In this document: in pieces, positions 51,010 to 64,000 of the stretch
Position numbering within the stretch: position 1 is the stretch's first letter
How the letters are laid out: every line of letters begins with the position of its first letter
Assembly (NCBI GenBank): GCA_963691815.1
Contig: OY829646.1
Coordinates: 496,001-560,000 of the forward strand
Length of the DNA stretch: 64,000 nt
Direction: 5' to 3'
Source of the DNA: Echiichthys vipera
Taxonomy: Eukaryota; Chordata; Actinopteri; Perciformes; Trachinidae
Notes under the pieces: model-generated
The model's database searches: none
Seen by the model: only the letters and a program-made list of their open reading frames with translations
Told to the model about the DNA's origin: nothing
Translations under genes and position numbers: made by a program

Positions 51010-54000
51010 AAGGGTTAGTTTAGAGACTTGATACTTGGAATACCCCCCCTATTTGGTGGGTGCTGAGCGCACCGGTGCTGATTCTGTTGCGATCGGACAT
51101 CGGGAACCCTTCGATCTTAAACAATTGTGTGCCTTTTTTTCCCCCTTAGATCCTCATGTCCTGAGACGTCGCCAACCCCCCTATTTATGGCCACGCGCTT
51201 TCCATCGATACCAGGATGGAGTCTCTACGACGTTCCTATCAAAAGTTATGGCCGATTTAAAACTAGGGCTAAGGTCTGGGGTTAGGGTTAGGGTCTGAGA
51301 TTAGGGTTAGGGTCTGAGATTAGGGTTAGGGTTTCAAGGTTAGGGTTAGTTTGGAGACTTGAAACTAGGGCTACCCCCCCTATTTGGTGGGTGCTGAGCG
51401 CACCGGTGCTGGTTCTGTTGCGATCGGACATCGGGAACCCTTCGATCTTAAACAATTGTGTGCCTTTTTTTCCCCTTTAGATCCTCATGTGCTGAGACTT
51501 CGCCTACCCCCCTATTTATGGCCACGTGCTTTCCATCGGTACCAGGATGGAGTCTCTACGACGTTCCTATCAAAAGTTATGGCCGATTTAAAACTAGGGC
51601 TAAGGTCTGGGGTTAGGGTTAGGGTCTGAGATTAGGGTTAGGGTCTGAGATTAGGGTTAGGGTTTCAAGGTTAGGGTTAGTTTAGAGACTTGAAACTTGG
51701 GCTACCCCCCCTATTTGGTGGGTGCTGAGCACACCGGTGCTGGTTTCGTTGCGATCAGACATCGGGAACCCTTCGATCCTAAACAATTGTGTGCCTATTT
51801 TTTTCCCCCTTAAGTCCTCATGTGCTGAGACTTTGCCTACCCCCCTTTTTATGGCCACGCGCTTTCCATCGGTACCAGGATGGAGTCTCTACGAGGTCCT
51901 ATCAAAAGTTATGGCCGATTTAAAACTAGGGCTAAGTTCTGGGGTTAGGGTTAGGGTCTGAAATTAGGGTTAGGGTTTCGGGGTTAGGGTAAGTTTAGAG
52001 ACTTGAAACTTGGGCTACCCCCCCCCCCCCTATTTGGTGGGTGCTGAGCGCACCTGTGCTGGTTTCGTTGCGATCGGACATCGGGAACCCTTCGATCTTA
52101 AACAATTGTGTGCCTATTTTTCCCCCTTAGGTCCTCATGTGCTGAGACTTCGCCTACCCCCCTATTTATGGCCACTCGCTTCCCATCGGTACCATAATGG
52201 AGTCTCTACGACGTTCCTATTAAAAGTTATGGCCGATTTAAAACTAGGGCTAAGGTCTGGGGTTAGGGTTAGGGTCTGAGATTAGGGTTAGGGTCTGAGA
52301 TTAGGGTTAGGGTTTCAAGGTTAGGGTTAGTTTGGAGACTTGAAACCAGGGCTACCCCCCCCTATTTGGTGGGTGCTGAGCGCACCGGTGCTGGTTCTGT
52401 TGCGATCGGACATCGGGAACCCTTCGATCTTAAACAATTGTGTGCCTTTTTTTCCCCTTTAGATCCTCATGTGCTGAGACTTCGCCTACCCCCCTATTTA
52501 TGGCCACGTGCTTTCCATCGGTACCAGGATGGAGTCTCTACGACGTTCCTATCAAAAGTTATGGCCGATTTAAAACTAGGGCTAAGGTCTGGGGTTAGGG
52601 TTAGGGTCTGAGATTAGGGTTAGGGTCTGAGATTAGGGTTAGGGTTTCAAGGTTAGGGTTAGTTTAGAGACTTGAAACTTGGGCTACCCCCCCTATTTGG
52701 TGGGTGCTGAGCGCACCGGTGCTGGTTTCGTTGCGATCAGACATCGGGAACCCTTCGATCCTAAACAATTGTGTGCCTATTTTTTTCCCCCTTAAGTCCT
52801 CATGTGCTGAGACTTTGCCTACCCCCCTTTTTATGGCCACGCGCTTTCCATCGGTACCAGGATGGAGTCTCTACGCGGTCCTATCAAAAGTTATGGCCGA
52901 TTTAAAACGAGGGCTAAGTTCTGGGGTTAGGGTTAGGGTCTGAAATTAGGGTTAGGGTTTCGGGGTTAGGGTTAGTTTAGAGACTTGAAACTTGGGCTAC
53001 CCCCCCTATTTGGTGGGTACTGAGCGCACCGGTGCTGGTTTCGTTGCGATCGGACATCGTGAACCCTTCGATCTTAAACAATTGTGTGCCTTTTTTTTCC
53101 CCCTTAGGTCCTCATGTGCTGAGACTTCGCCTACCCCCCTATTTATGGCCACGTGCTTTCCATCGGTACCAGGATGGAGTCTCTACGACGTTCCTATCAA
53201 AAGTTATGGCCGATTTAAAACTAGGGCTAAGGTCTGTGGTTAGGGTTAGGGTCTGAGATTAGGGTTAGGGTTTCGGGTTTAGGGTTAGTTTAGAGACTTG
53301 AAACTCGGGCTACCCCCCCCCTATTTGGTGGGTACTGAGCGCACCTGTGCTGGTTTCGTTGCGATCGGACATCGGGAACCCTTCGATCTTAAACAATTGT
53401 GTGCCTATTTTTTCCCCCTTAGGTCCTCATGTGCTGAGACTTCGCCTACCCCCCTATTTATGGCCACTCGCTTCCCATCGGTACCATAATGGAGTCTCTA
53501 TGACGTTCCTATTAAAAGTTATGGCCAATTTAAAACTAGGGCTAAGGTCTGGGGTTAGGGTTAGGGTCTGAGATTAGGTTATGGTTTGAGATTAGGGTTA
53601 GGGTTTCGGGGTTAGGGTTAGTTTAGAGACTTGAAACTTGGGCTACCCCCCCTATTTGGTGGGTACTGAGCGCACCGGTGCTGGTTTCGTTGCGATCGGA
53701 CATCGTGAACCCTTCGATCTTAAACAATTGTGTGCCTATTTTTCCCCCTTAGGTCTGCATGTGCTGACACTTCACCTACCCCCCTATTTATGGCCACGTG
53801 CTTTCCATCGGTACCAGGATGGAGTCTCTACGACGTTCCTATCAAAAGTTATGGCCGATTTAAAACTAGGGCTAAGGTCTATGGTTAGGGTTAGGGTCTG
53901 AGATTAGGGTTAGGGTTTCGGGTTTAGGGTTAGTTTAGAGACTTGAAACTCGGGCTACCCCCCCCTATTTGGTGGGTACTGAGCGCACCGGTGCTGGTTT

Positions 54001-57000
54001 CATTGCGATCAGACATCGGGAACCCTTCGATCCTAAACAATTGTGTGCCTATTTTTTCCCCCCTTAAGTCCTCATGTGCTGAGACTTTGCCTACCCCCCT
54101 TTTTATGTCCACGCGCTTTCCATCGGTACCAGGATGGAGTCTCTACGACGTTCCTATCAAAAGTTATGGCCGATTTAAAACTAGGGCTAAGGTCTTTGGT
54201 TAGGGTTAGAGTCTGAGATTAGGGTCAGGGTTTCAAGGTAAGGGTTAGTTTAGAGACTTGATACTTGGAATACCCCCCCTATTTGGTGGGTGCTGAGCGC
54301 ACCGGTGCTGATTCTGTTGCGATCGGACATCGGGAACCCTTCGATCTTAAACAATTGTGTGCCTTTTTTTCCCCCTTAGATCCTCATGTCCTGAGACGTC
54401 GCCAACCCCCCTATTTATGGCCACGCGCTTTCCATCGATACCAGGATGGAGTCTCTACGACGTTCCTATCAAAAGTTATGGCCGATTTAAAACTAGGGCT
54501 AAGGTCTGGGGTTAGGGTTAGGGTCTGAGATTAGGGTTAGGGTCTGAGATTAGGGTTAGGGTTTCAAGGTTAGGGTTAGTTTGGAGACTTGAAACTAGGG
54601 CTACCCCCCCTATTTGGTGGGTGCTGAGCGCACCGGTGCTGGTTCTGTTGCGATCGGACATCGGGAACCCTTCGATCTTAAACAATTGTGTGCCTTTTTT
54701 TCCCCTTTAGATCCTCATGTGCTGAGACTTCGCCTACCCCCCTATTTATGGCCACGTGCTTTCCATCGGTACCAGGATGGAGTCTCTACGACGTTCCTAT
54801 CAAAAGTTATGGCCGATTTAAAACTAGGGCTAAGGTCTGGGGTTAGGGTTAGGGTCTGAGATTAGGGTTAGGGTCTGAGATTAGGGTTAGGGTTTCAAGG
54901 TTAGGGTTAGTTTAGAGACTTGAAACTTGGGCTACCCCCCCTATTTGGTGGGTGCTGAGCACACCGGTGCTGGTTTCGTTGCGATCAGACATCGGGAACC
55001 CTTCGATCCTAAACAATTGTGTGCCTATTTTTTTCCCCCTTAAGTCCTCATGTGCTGAGACTTTGCCTACCCCCCTTTTTATGGCCACGCGCTTTCCATC
55101 GGTACCAGGATGGAGTCTCTACGAGGTCCTATCAAAAGTTATGGCCGATTTAAAACTAGGGCTAAGTTCTGGGGTTAGGGTTAGGGTCTGAAATTAGGGT
55201 TAGGGTTTCGGGGTTAGGGTAAGTTTAGAGACTTGAAACTTGGGCTACCCCCCCCCCCCCTATTTGGTGGGTGCTGAGCGCACCTGTGCTGGTTTCGTTG
55301 CGATCGGACATCGGGAACCCTTCGATCTTAAACAATTGTGTGCCTATTTTTTCCCCCTTAGGTCCTCATGTGCTGAGACTTCGCCTACCCCCCTATTTAT
55401 GGCCACTCGCTTCCCATCGGTACCATAATGGAGTCTCTACGACGTTCCTATTAAAAGTTATGGCCGATTTAAAACTAGGGCTAAGGTCTGGGGTTAGGGT
55501 TAGGGTCTGAGATTAGGGTTAGGGTCTGAGATTAGGGTTAGGGTTTCAAGGTTAGGGTTAGTTTGGAGACTTGAAACCAGGGCTACCCCCCCCCTATTTG
55601 GTGGGTGCTGAGCGCACCGGTGCTGGTTCTGTTGCGATCGGACATCGGGAACCCTTCGATCTTAAACAATTGTGTGCCTTTTTTTCCCCTTTAGATCCTC
55701 ATGTGCTGAGACTTCGCCTACCCCCCTATTTATGGCCACGTGCTTTCCATCGGTACCAGGATGGAGTCTCTACGACGTTCCTATCAAAAGTTATGGCCGA
55801 TTTAAAACTAGGGCTAAGGTCTGGGGTTAGGGTTAGGGTCTGAGATTAGGGTTAGGGTCTGAGATTAGGGTTAGGGTTTCAAGGTTAGGGTTAGTTTAGA
55901 GACTTGAAACTTGGGCTACCCCCCCTATTTGGTGGGTGCTGAGCGCACCGGTGCTGGTTTCGTTGCGATCAGACATCGGGAACCCTTCGATCCTAAACAA
56001 TTGTGTGCCTATTTTTTTCCCCCTTAAGTCCTCATGTGCTGAGACTTTGCCTACCCCCCTTTTTATGGCCACGCGCTTTCCATCGGTACCAGGATGGAGT
56101 CTCTACGCGGTCCTATCAAAAGTTATGGCCGATTTAAAACGAGGGCTAAGTTCTGGGGTTAGGGTTAGGGTCTGAAATTAGGGTTAGGGTTTCGGGGTTA
56201 GGGTTAGTTTAGAGACTTGAAACTTGGGCTACCCCCCCTATTTGGTGGGTACTGAGCGCACCGGTGCTGGTTTCGTTGCGATCGGACATCGTGAACCCTT
56301 CGATCTTAAACAATTGTGTGCCTTTTTTTTCCCCCTTAGGTCCTCATGTGCTGAGACTTCGCCTACCCCCCTATTTATGGCCACGTGCTTTCCATCGGTA
56401 CCAGGATGGAGTCTCTACGACGTTCCTATCAAAAGTTATGGCCGATTTAAAACTAGGGCTAAGGTCTGTGGTTAGGGTTAGGGTCTGAGATTAGGGTTAG
56501 GGTTTCGGGTTTAGGGTTAGTTTAGAGACTTGAAACTCGGGCTACCCCCCCCCTATTTGGTGGGTACTGAGCGCACCTGTGCTGGTTTCGTTGCGATCGG
56601 ACATCGGGAACCCTTCGATCTTAAACAATTGTGTGCCTATTTTTTCCCCCTTAGGTCCTCATGTGCTGAGACTTCGCCTACCCCCCTATTTATGGCCACT
56701 CGCTTCCCATCGGTACCATAATGGAGTCTCTATGACGTTCCTATTAAAAGTTATGGCCAATTTAAAACTAGGGCTAAGGTCTGGGGTTAGGGTTAGGGTC
56801 TGAGATTAGGTTATGGTTTGAGATTAGGGTTAGGGTTTCGGGGTTAGGGTTAGTTTAGAGACTTGAAACTTGGGCTACCCCCCCTATTTGGTGGGTACTG
56901 AGCGCACCGGTGCTGGTTTCGTTGCGATCGGACATCGTGAACCCTTCGATCTTAAACAATTGTGTGCCTATTTTTCCCCCTTAGGTCTGCATGTGCTGAC

Positions 57001-57470
57001 ACTTCACCTACCCCCCTATTTATGGCCACGTGCTTTCCATCGGTACCAGGATGGAGTCTCTACGACGTTCCTATCAAAAGTTATGGCCGATTTAAAACTA
57101 GGGCTAAGGTCTATGGTTAGGGTTAGGGTCTGAGATTAGGGTTAGGGTTTCGGGTTTAGGGTTAGTTTAGAGACTTGAAACTCGGGCTACCCCCCCCTAT
57201 TTGGTGGGTACTGAGCGCACCGGTGCTGGTTTCATTGCGATCAGACATCGGGAACCCTTCGATCCTAAACAATTGTGTGCCTATTTTTTCCCCCCTTAAG
57301 TCCTCATGTGCTGAGACTTTGCCTACCCCCCTTTTTATGTCCACGCGCTTTCCATCGGTACCAGGATGGAGTCTCTACGAGGTCCTATCAAAAGTTATGG
57401 CCGATTTAAAACTAGGGCTAAGTTCTGGGGTTAGGGTTAGGGTCTGAAATTAGGGTTAGGGTTTCGGGGT
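51010..57470 (+). repeat. Higher-order repeat of about 3,232 bp (ten units)
   Basis: Blocks at about 51.0-54.2 and 54.2-57.5 kb repeat with offset 3,230-3,232 (51035/54265, 52992/56224, 53638/56870, 53943/57175), with near identity by eye. Parts recur at 57.5-61.9 kb in shuffled order, and 49.7-51.0 resembles 61.4-62.6. Confidence 0.88.
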
Positions 57471-60400
57471 TAGGGTTAGTTTAGAGACTTGAAACTTGGG
57501 CTACCCCCCCTATTTGGTGGGTGCTGAGCGCACTTGTGCTGGTTTCGTTGCGATCGGACATCGGGAACCCTTCGATCTTAAACAATTGTGTGCCTATTTT
57601 TTCCCCCTTAGGTCCTCATGTGCTGAGACTTCGCCTACCCCCCTATTTATGGCCACTCGCTTCCCATCGGTACCATAATGGAGTCTCTACGACGTTCCTA
57701 TTAAAAGTTATGGCCGATTTAAAACTAGGGCTAAGGTCTGGGGTTAGGGTTAGGGTCTGAGATTAGGGTTAGGGTCTGAGATTAGGGTTAGGGTTTCAAG
57801 GTTAGGGTTAGTTTGGAGACTTGAAACTAGGGCTACCCCCCCTATTTGGTGGGTGCTGAGCGCACCGGTGCTGGTTCTGTTGCGATCGGACATCGGGAAC
57901 CCTTCGATCTTAAACAATTGTGTGCCTTTTTTTCCCCTTTAGATCCTCATGTGCTGAGACTTCGCCTACCCCCCTATTTATGGCCACGTGCTTTCCATCG
58001 GTACCAGGATGGAGTCTCTACGACGTTCCTATCAAAAGTTATGGCCGATTTAAAACTAGGGCTAAGGTCTGGGGTTAGGGTTAGGGTCTGAGATTAGGGT
58101 TAGGGTCTGAGATTAGGGTTAGGGTTTCAAGGTTAGGGTTAGTTTAGAGACTTGAAACTTGGGCTACCCCCCCTATTTGGTGGGTGCTGAGCGCACCGGT
58201 GCTGGTTTCGTTGCGATCAGACATCGGGAACCCTTCGATCCTAAACAATTGTGTGCCTATTTTTTTCCCCCTTAAGTCCTCATGTGCTGAGACTTTGCCT
58301 ACCCCCCTTTTTATGGCCACGCGCTTTCCATCGGTACCAGGATGGAGTCTCTACGAGGTCCTATCAAAAGTTATGGCCGATTTAAAACGAGGGCTAAGTT
58401 CTGGGGTTAGGGTTAGGGTCTGAAATTAGGGTTAGGGTTTCGGGGTTAGGGTAAGTTTAGAGACTTGAAACTTGGGCTACCCCCCCCCCTATTTGGTGGG
58501 TGCTGAGCGCACCTGTGCTGGTTTCGTTGCGATCGGACATCGGGAACCCTTCGATCTTAAACAATTGTGTGCCTATTTTTTCCCCCTTAGGTCCTCATGT
58601 GCTGAGACTTCGCCTACCCCCCTATTTATGGCCACTCGCTTCCCATCGGTACCATAATGGAGTCTCTACGACGTTCCTATTAAAAGTTATGGCCGATTTA
58701 AAACTAGGGCTAAGGTCTGGGGTTAGGGTTAGGGACTGAGATTAGGGTTAGGGTCTGAGATTAGGGTTAGGGTTTCAAGGTTAGGGTTAGTTTGGAGACT
58801 TGAAACTAGGGCTACCCCCCCTATTTGGTGGGTGCTGAGCGCACCGGTGCTGGTTCTGTTGCGATCGGACATCGGGAACCCTTCGATCTTAAACAATTGT
58901 GTGCCTTTTTTTCCCCTTTAGATCCTCATGTGCTGAGACTTCGCCTACCCCCCTATTTATGGCCACGCGCTTTCCATCGGTACCAGGATGGAGTCTCTAC
59001 GACGTTCCTATCAAAAGTTATGGCCGATTTAAAACTAGGGCTAAGGTCTGGGGTTAGGGTTAGGGTCTGAGATTAGGGTTAGGGTCTGAGATCAGGGTTA
59101 GGGTTTCAAGGTTAGGGTTAGTTTAGAGACTTGAAACTTGGGCTACCCCCCCTATTTGGTGGGTGCTGAGCGCACCGGTGCTGGTTTGGTTGCGATCAGA
59201 CATGGGGAACCCTTCGATCCTAAACAATTGTGTGCCTATTTTTTTCCCCCTTAAGTCCTCATGTGCTGAGACTTTGCCTACCCCCCTTTTTATGGCCACG
59301 CGCTTTCCATCGGTACCAGGATGGAGTCTCTACGCGGTCCTATCAAAAGTTATGGCCGATTTAAAACTAGGGCTAAGTTCTGGGGTTAGGGTTAGGGTCT
59401 GAAATTAGGGTTAGGGTTTCGGGGTTAGGGTTAGTTTAGAGACTTGAAACTTGGGCTACCCCCCCTATTTGGTGGGTACTGAGCGCACCGGTGCTGGTTT
59501 CGTTGCGATCGGACATCGTGAACCCTTCGATCTTAAACAATTGTGTGCCTATTTTTTCCCCCTTAGGTCCTCATGTGCTGAGACTTTGCCTACCCCCCTT
59601 TTTATGTCCACGCGCTTTCCATCGGTACCAGGATGGAGTCTCTACGAGGTCCTATCAAAAGTTATGGCCGATTTAAAACTAGGGCTAAGTTCTGGGGTTA
59701 GGGTTAGGGTCTGAAATTAGGGTTAGGGTTTCGGGGTTAGGGTTAGTTTAGAGACTTGAAACTTGGGCTACCCCCCCTATTTGGTGGGTGCTGAGCGCAC
59801 CTGTGCTGGTTTCGTTGCGATCGGACATCGGGAACCCTTCGATCTTAAACAATTGTGTGCCTATTTTTTCCCCCTTAGGTCCTCATGTGCTGAGACTTCG
59901 CCTACCCCCCTATTTATGGCCACTCGCTTCCCATCGGTACCATAATGGAGTCTCTACGACGTTCCTATTAAAAGTTATGGCCGATTTAAAACTAGGGCTA
60001 AGGTCTGGGGTTAGGGTTAGGGTCTGAGATTAGGGTTAGAGTCTGAGATTAGGGTTAGGGTTTCAAGGTTAGGGTTAGTTTGGAGACTTGAAACTAGGGC
60101 TACCCCCCCTATTTGGTGGGTGCTGAGCGCACCGGTGCTGGTTCTGTTGCGATCGGACATCGGGAACCCTTCGATCTTAAACAATTGTGTGCCTTTTTTT
60201 CCCCTTTAGATCCTCATGTGCTGAGACTTCGCCTACCCCCCTATTTATGGCCACGCGCTTTCCATCGGTACCAGGATGGAGTCTCTACGACGTTCCTATC
60301 AAAAGTTATGGCCGATTTAAAACTAGGGCTAAGGTCTGGGGTTAGGGTTAGGGTCTGAGATTAGGGTTAGGGTCTGAGATCAGGGTTAGGGTTTCAAGGT

Positions 60401-63400
60401 TAGGGTTAGTTTAGAGACTTGAAACTTGGGCTACCCCCCCTATTTGGTGGGTGCTGAGCGCACCGGTGCTGGTTTCGTTGCGATCAGACATCGGGAACCC
60501 TTCGATCCTAAACAATTGTGTGCCTATTTTTTCCCCCCTTAAGTCCTCATGTGCTGAGACTTTGCCTACCCCCCTTTTTATGGCCACGCGCTTTCCATCG
60601 GTACCAGGATGGAGTCTCTACGCGGTCCTATCAAAAGTTATGGACGATTTAAAACGAGGGCTAAGTTCTGGGGTTAGGGTTAGGGTCTGAAATTAGGGTT
60701 AGGGTTTCGGGGTTAGGGTTTGTTTAGAGACTTGAAACTTGGGCTACCCCCCCTATTTGGTGGGTACTGAGCACACCGGTGCTGGTTTCGTTGCGATCGG
60801 ACATCGTGAACCCTTCGATCTTAAACAATTGTGTGCCTTTTTTTTCCCCCTTAGGTCCTCATGTGCTGAGACTTCGCCTACCCCCCTATTTATGGCCACG
60901 TGCTTTCCATCGGTACCAGGATGGAGTCTCTACGACGTTCCTATCAAAAGTTATGGCCGATTTAAAACTAGGGCTAAGGTCTGTGGTTAGGGTTAGGGTC
61001 TGAGATTAGGGTTAGGGTTTCGGGTTTAGGGTTAGTTTAGAGACTTGAAACTCGGGCTACCCCCCCCCTATTTGGTGGGTACTGAGCGCACCTGTGCTGG
61101 TTTCGTTGCGATCGGACATCGGGAACCCTTCGATCTTAAACAATTGTGTGCCTATTTTTTCCCCCTTAGGTCCTCATGTGCTGAGACTTCGCCTACCCCC
61201 CTATTTATGGCCACTCGCTTCCCATCGGTACCATAATGGAGTCTCTATGACGTTCCTATTAAAAGTTATGGCCAATTTAAAACTAGGGCTAAGGTCTGGG
61301 GTTAGGGTTAGGGTCTGAGATTAGGTTATGGTTTGAGATTAGGGTTAGGGTTTCGGGGTTAGGGTTAGTTTAGAGACTTGACACTTGGGCTACCCCCCCT
61401 ATTTGGTGGGTACTGAGCGCACCGGTGCTGGTTTCGTTGCGATCGGACATCGTGAACCCTTCGATCTTAAACAATTGTGTGCCTATTTTTCCCCCTTAGG
61501 TCTGCATGTGCTGACACTTCACCTACCCCCCTATTTATGGCCACGTGCTTTCCATCGGTACCAGGATGGAGTCTCTACGACGTTCCTATCAAAAGTTATG
61601 GCCGATTTAAAACTAGGGCTAAGGTCTATGGTTAGGGTTAGGGTCTGAGATTAGGGTTAGGGTTTCGGGTTTAGGGTTAGTTTAGAGACTTGAAACTCGG
61701 GCTACCCCCCCCTATTTGGTGGGTACTGAGCGCACCGGTGCTGGTTTCATTGAGATCGGACATCGGGAACCCTTTGATCTTAAACAATTGTGTGCTTATT
61801 TTTTTCCCTTAGTTCCTCATGTGCTGAGACTTCGCCTACTCCCCTATTTATGGCCATGCGCTTCCCATCGGTACCATAATGGAGTCTCTATGACGTTCCT
61901 ATCAAAAGTTATATCCAATATAAAACTAGGGCTAAGGTCTGGGGTTAGGGTGAGGGTCTGAGATTAGGGTTAAGGTTTTGGGGTTAGGGTTAGTTTAGAG
62001 ACTTGAAACTTTGGCTACCCTCTCTATTTGGTGGGTGCTGAGCGCACCGGTGCTGGTTCTGTTGCGATCGGACATCGGGAACCCTTCAATCTTAAACAAT
62101 TGTGTGCCTATTTTTTCCCCCTTAGGTCCTCATGTGCTGAGACTTTTCCTAGCCCCCTATTAATGGCCATGCGCTTTCCATCGGTACAAGGATGGAGTCT
62201 CTACGACGTTCCTATCAAAAGTTATGGCCGATTTAAAACTAGAGCTAAGGTCTGGGGTTAGGGTTAGGGTCTGAGATTAGGGTTAGGGTCTGAGATTAGG
62301 GTTAGGGTTTCAGGGTTAGGGTTAGTTTAGAGACTTGAAACTTGGGCTACTCCCCCTATTTGGTGGGTGCTAAGCGCACCGGTGCTGGTTTCGTTGCGAT
62401 CGAACATCGGGAACCCTTCGATCTTAAACAATTGTGTGCCTTTTTTTTCCTCCTCATGTGGTGAGACTTCGCCTACCCCCCTATTAATGGCCACACGCTT
62501 TCCATCGGTACCAGGATGGAGTCTCTACGACGTTCCTATCAAAAGTTATGGCCGATTTAAAACTAGGGCTAAGGTCTTTGGTTAGGGTTAGAGTCTGAGA
62601 TTAGGGTCAGGGTTTCAAGGTTAGGGTTAGTTTAGAGACTTGAAACTTGGAATACCCCCCCTATTTGGTGGGTGCTGAGCGCACCTGTGCTGGTTTCGTT
62701 GCGATCGGACATCGGGAACCCTTCGATCTTAAACAATTGTGTGCCTATTTTTTCCCCCTTAGGTCCTCATGTGCTGAGACTTCGCCTACCCCCCTATTTA
62801 TGGCCACTCGCTTCCCATCGGTACCATAATGGAGTCTCTACGACGTTCCTATTAAAAGTTATGGCCGATTTAAAACTAGGGCTAAGGTCTGGGGTTAGGG
62901 TTAGGGTCTGAGATTAGGGTTAGGGTCTGAGATTAGGGTTAGGGTTTCAAGGTTAGGGTTAGTTTGGAGACTTGAAACTAGGGCTACCCCCCCTATTTGG
63001 TGGGTGCTGAGCGCACCGGTGCTGGTTCTGTTGCGATCGGACATCGGGAACCCTTCGATCTTAAACAATTGTGTGCCTTTTTTTCCCCTTTAGATCCTCA
63101 TGTGCTGAGACTTCGCCTACCCCCCTATTTATGGCCACGCGCTTTCCATCGGTACCAGGATGGAGTCTCTACGACGTTCCTATCAAAAGTTATGTCCGAT
63201 TTAAAACTAGGGCTAAGGCCTGGGGTTAGGGTTAGGGTCTGAGATTAGGGTTAGGGTCTGAGATTAGGGTTAGGGTTTCAAGGTTAGGGTTAGTTTAAGG
63301 ACTTGAAACTTGGGCTACCCCCCCTATTTGGTGGGTGCTGAGCGCACCGGGGCTGGTTTCGTTGCGATCGGACATCGTGAACCCTTCGATCTTAAACAAT

Positions 63401-64000
63401 TGTGTGCCTATTTGTTCCCCCTTAGGTCCTCATGTGCTGAGACTTCGCCTACCCCCCTATTTATGGCCACGTGCTTTCCATCGGTACCAGGATGGAGTCT
63501 CTACGACGTTCCTATCAAAAGTTAAGGCTGATTTAAAACTAGGGCTAAGGTCTGTGGTTAGGGTTAGGGTCTGAGATTAGGGTTGAGGTTTCGGGTTTAG
63601 GGTTAGTTTAGAGACTTGAAACTCGGGCTACCCCCCCCCCCCCCTCTTTGGTGGGTACTGAGCGCACCGGTGCTGGTTTCGTTGAGATCGGACATCGTGA
63701 ACCCTTCGATCTTAAACAATTGTGTGCCTTTTTTTTCCCCCTTAGGTCCTCATGTGCTGAGACTTCGCCTACCCCCCTATTTATGGCCACGTGCTTTCCA
63801 TCGGTACCAGGATGGAGTCTCTACGACGTTCCTATCAAAAGTTATGTCCGATTTAAAACTAGGGCTAAGGCCTGGGGTTAGGGTTAGGGTCTGAGATTAG
63901 GGTTAGGGTCTGAGATTAGGGTTAGGGTTTCAAGGTTAGGGTTAGTTTAGAGACTTAAAACTTGGGCTAACCCCCCTATTTGGTGGGTGCTGAGCGCACC

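Larger units (their letters stand above)
45246..64000 (+). repeat. Satellite array with telomere-like TTAGGG runs, unit about 310-340 bp, about 58 copies
   Basis: Each unit has GAGACTTGAAACTTGGGCTA, a C run, CTATTTGGTGGGTGCTGAGC, GGTTTCGTTGCGATCGGACA, CTTAAACAATTGTGTGCC, a T/C tract ending TTAGG, CCATCGGTACCAGGATGGAG, and CAAAAGTTATGGCCGATTTA, then 60-110 bp of TTAGGG-type repeats with TCTGAGA and TTTCGGGG interruptions. The array continues past the window. Many 60-90-codon frames (MGYPPYLVGAERTGAG and MLSAPVLVSLRSDIG types) recur in every unit but change freely with indels, so they are not genes. Units in the first 4 kb differ more than distal ones. Confidence 0.95.

Noticed and set aside
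45641..63894. Dozens of 60-90-codon plus-strand frames with similar proteins in the satellite
   Set aside because: They recur in two or more frames of each unit, shift with indels in C and T runs and have no domains; repeat artefacts.
1..64000. tRNA, rRNA or small nuclear RNA genes
   Set aside because: No A/B-box pairs with cloverleaf arms or known rRNA blocks were recognised by eye; a covariance-model scan would decide.

Overview
The window looks like teleost fish nuclear DNA, probably gene-poor and possibly near a chromosome end. The evidence is spliced exons of an odorant receptor, fish-type transposons (Penelope-like, RTE/Rex-type LINEs, Harbinger, pogo and hAT elements), a retroviral provirus of class I type, and more than 18 kb of satellite carrying TTAGGG motifs. 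Prokaryotic features are absent. Almost all long reading frames belong to mobile elements or are satellite artefacts.

Layout. 1-7012: decayed endogenous retrovirus (end of protease, RT, RNase H, integrase, env, 3' LTR remnant), with a 5'-truncated Penelope-like element inserted in pol and flanked by a 13-bp target duplication. 7.0-8.5 kb: unexplained AT-rich DNA. 8.5-12.8 kb: two inverted Harbinger MITEs with a Myb-like exon flank a nearly full-length LINE. 12.8-18.5 kb: an LTR-like segment, LINE debris, a pogo element, a third Harbinger MITE and a candidate promoter. 18.6-21 kb: AT-rich satellite. 21-31.6 kb: a large inverted repeat with 33-bp minisatellites, Penelope tails, a LINE tail, three more pogo elements with an internal 18-bp minisatellite, and a 1,472-bp tandem duplication that doubles the last exon of the odorant receptor gene. 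31.6-35.3 kb: the other three receptor exons, separated by LINE and hAT insertions. 35.3-38.6 kb: a palindromic MITE, Penelope tails and minisatellites. 45.2-64 kb: a satellite of roughly 310-340 bp with telomere-like TTAGGG runs and a 3.23-kb higher-order repeat.

The most interesting stretch is 38.6-44.7 kb. On the minus strand seven exons encode a zinc-finger plus tyrosine-recombinase protein (Crypton-like by its catalytic boxes). On the plus strand a convergent three-exon gene encodes a small, very basic protein. The introns and intergenic spaces are filled with one 104-bp satellite family. Splice phases agree across nearly all junctions, which supports both gene models. The recombinase has lost its first catalytic arginine and carries frameshifts and a stop, so this copy is probably dead, but the family may not be.

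The only host-type gene recognised is the four-exon odorant receptor (minus strand, 35.3 to 27.4 kb, with a second terminal exon at 25.9 kb). Exons 2 to 4 are open, while exon 1 carries two frameshifts. All other annotation is repeats. No tRNA, rRNA or CRISPR was seen. All family assignments are by eye and need database confirmation.
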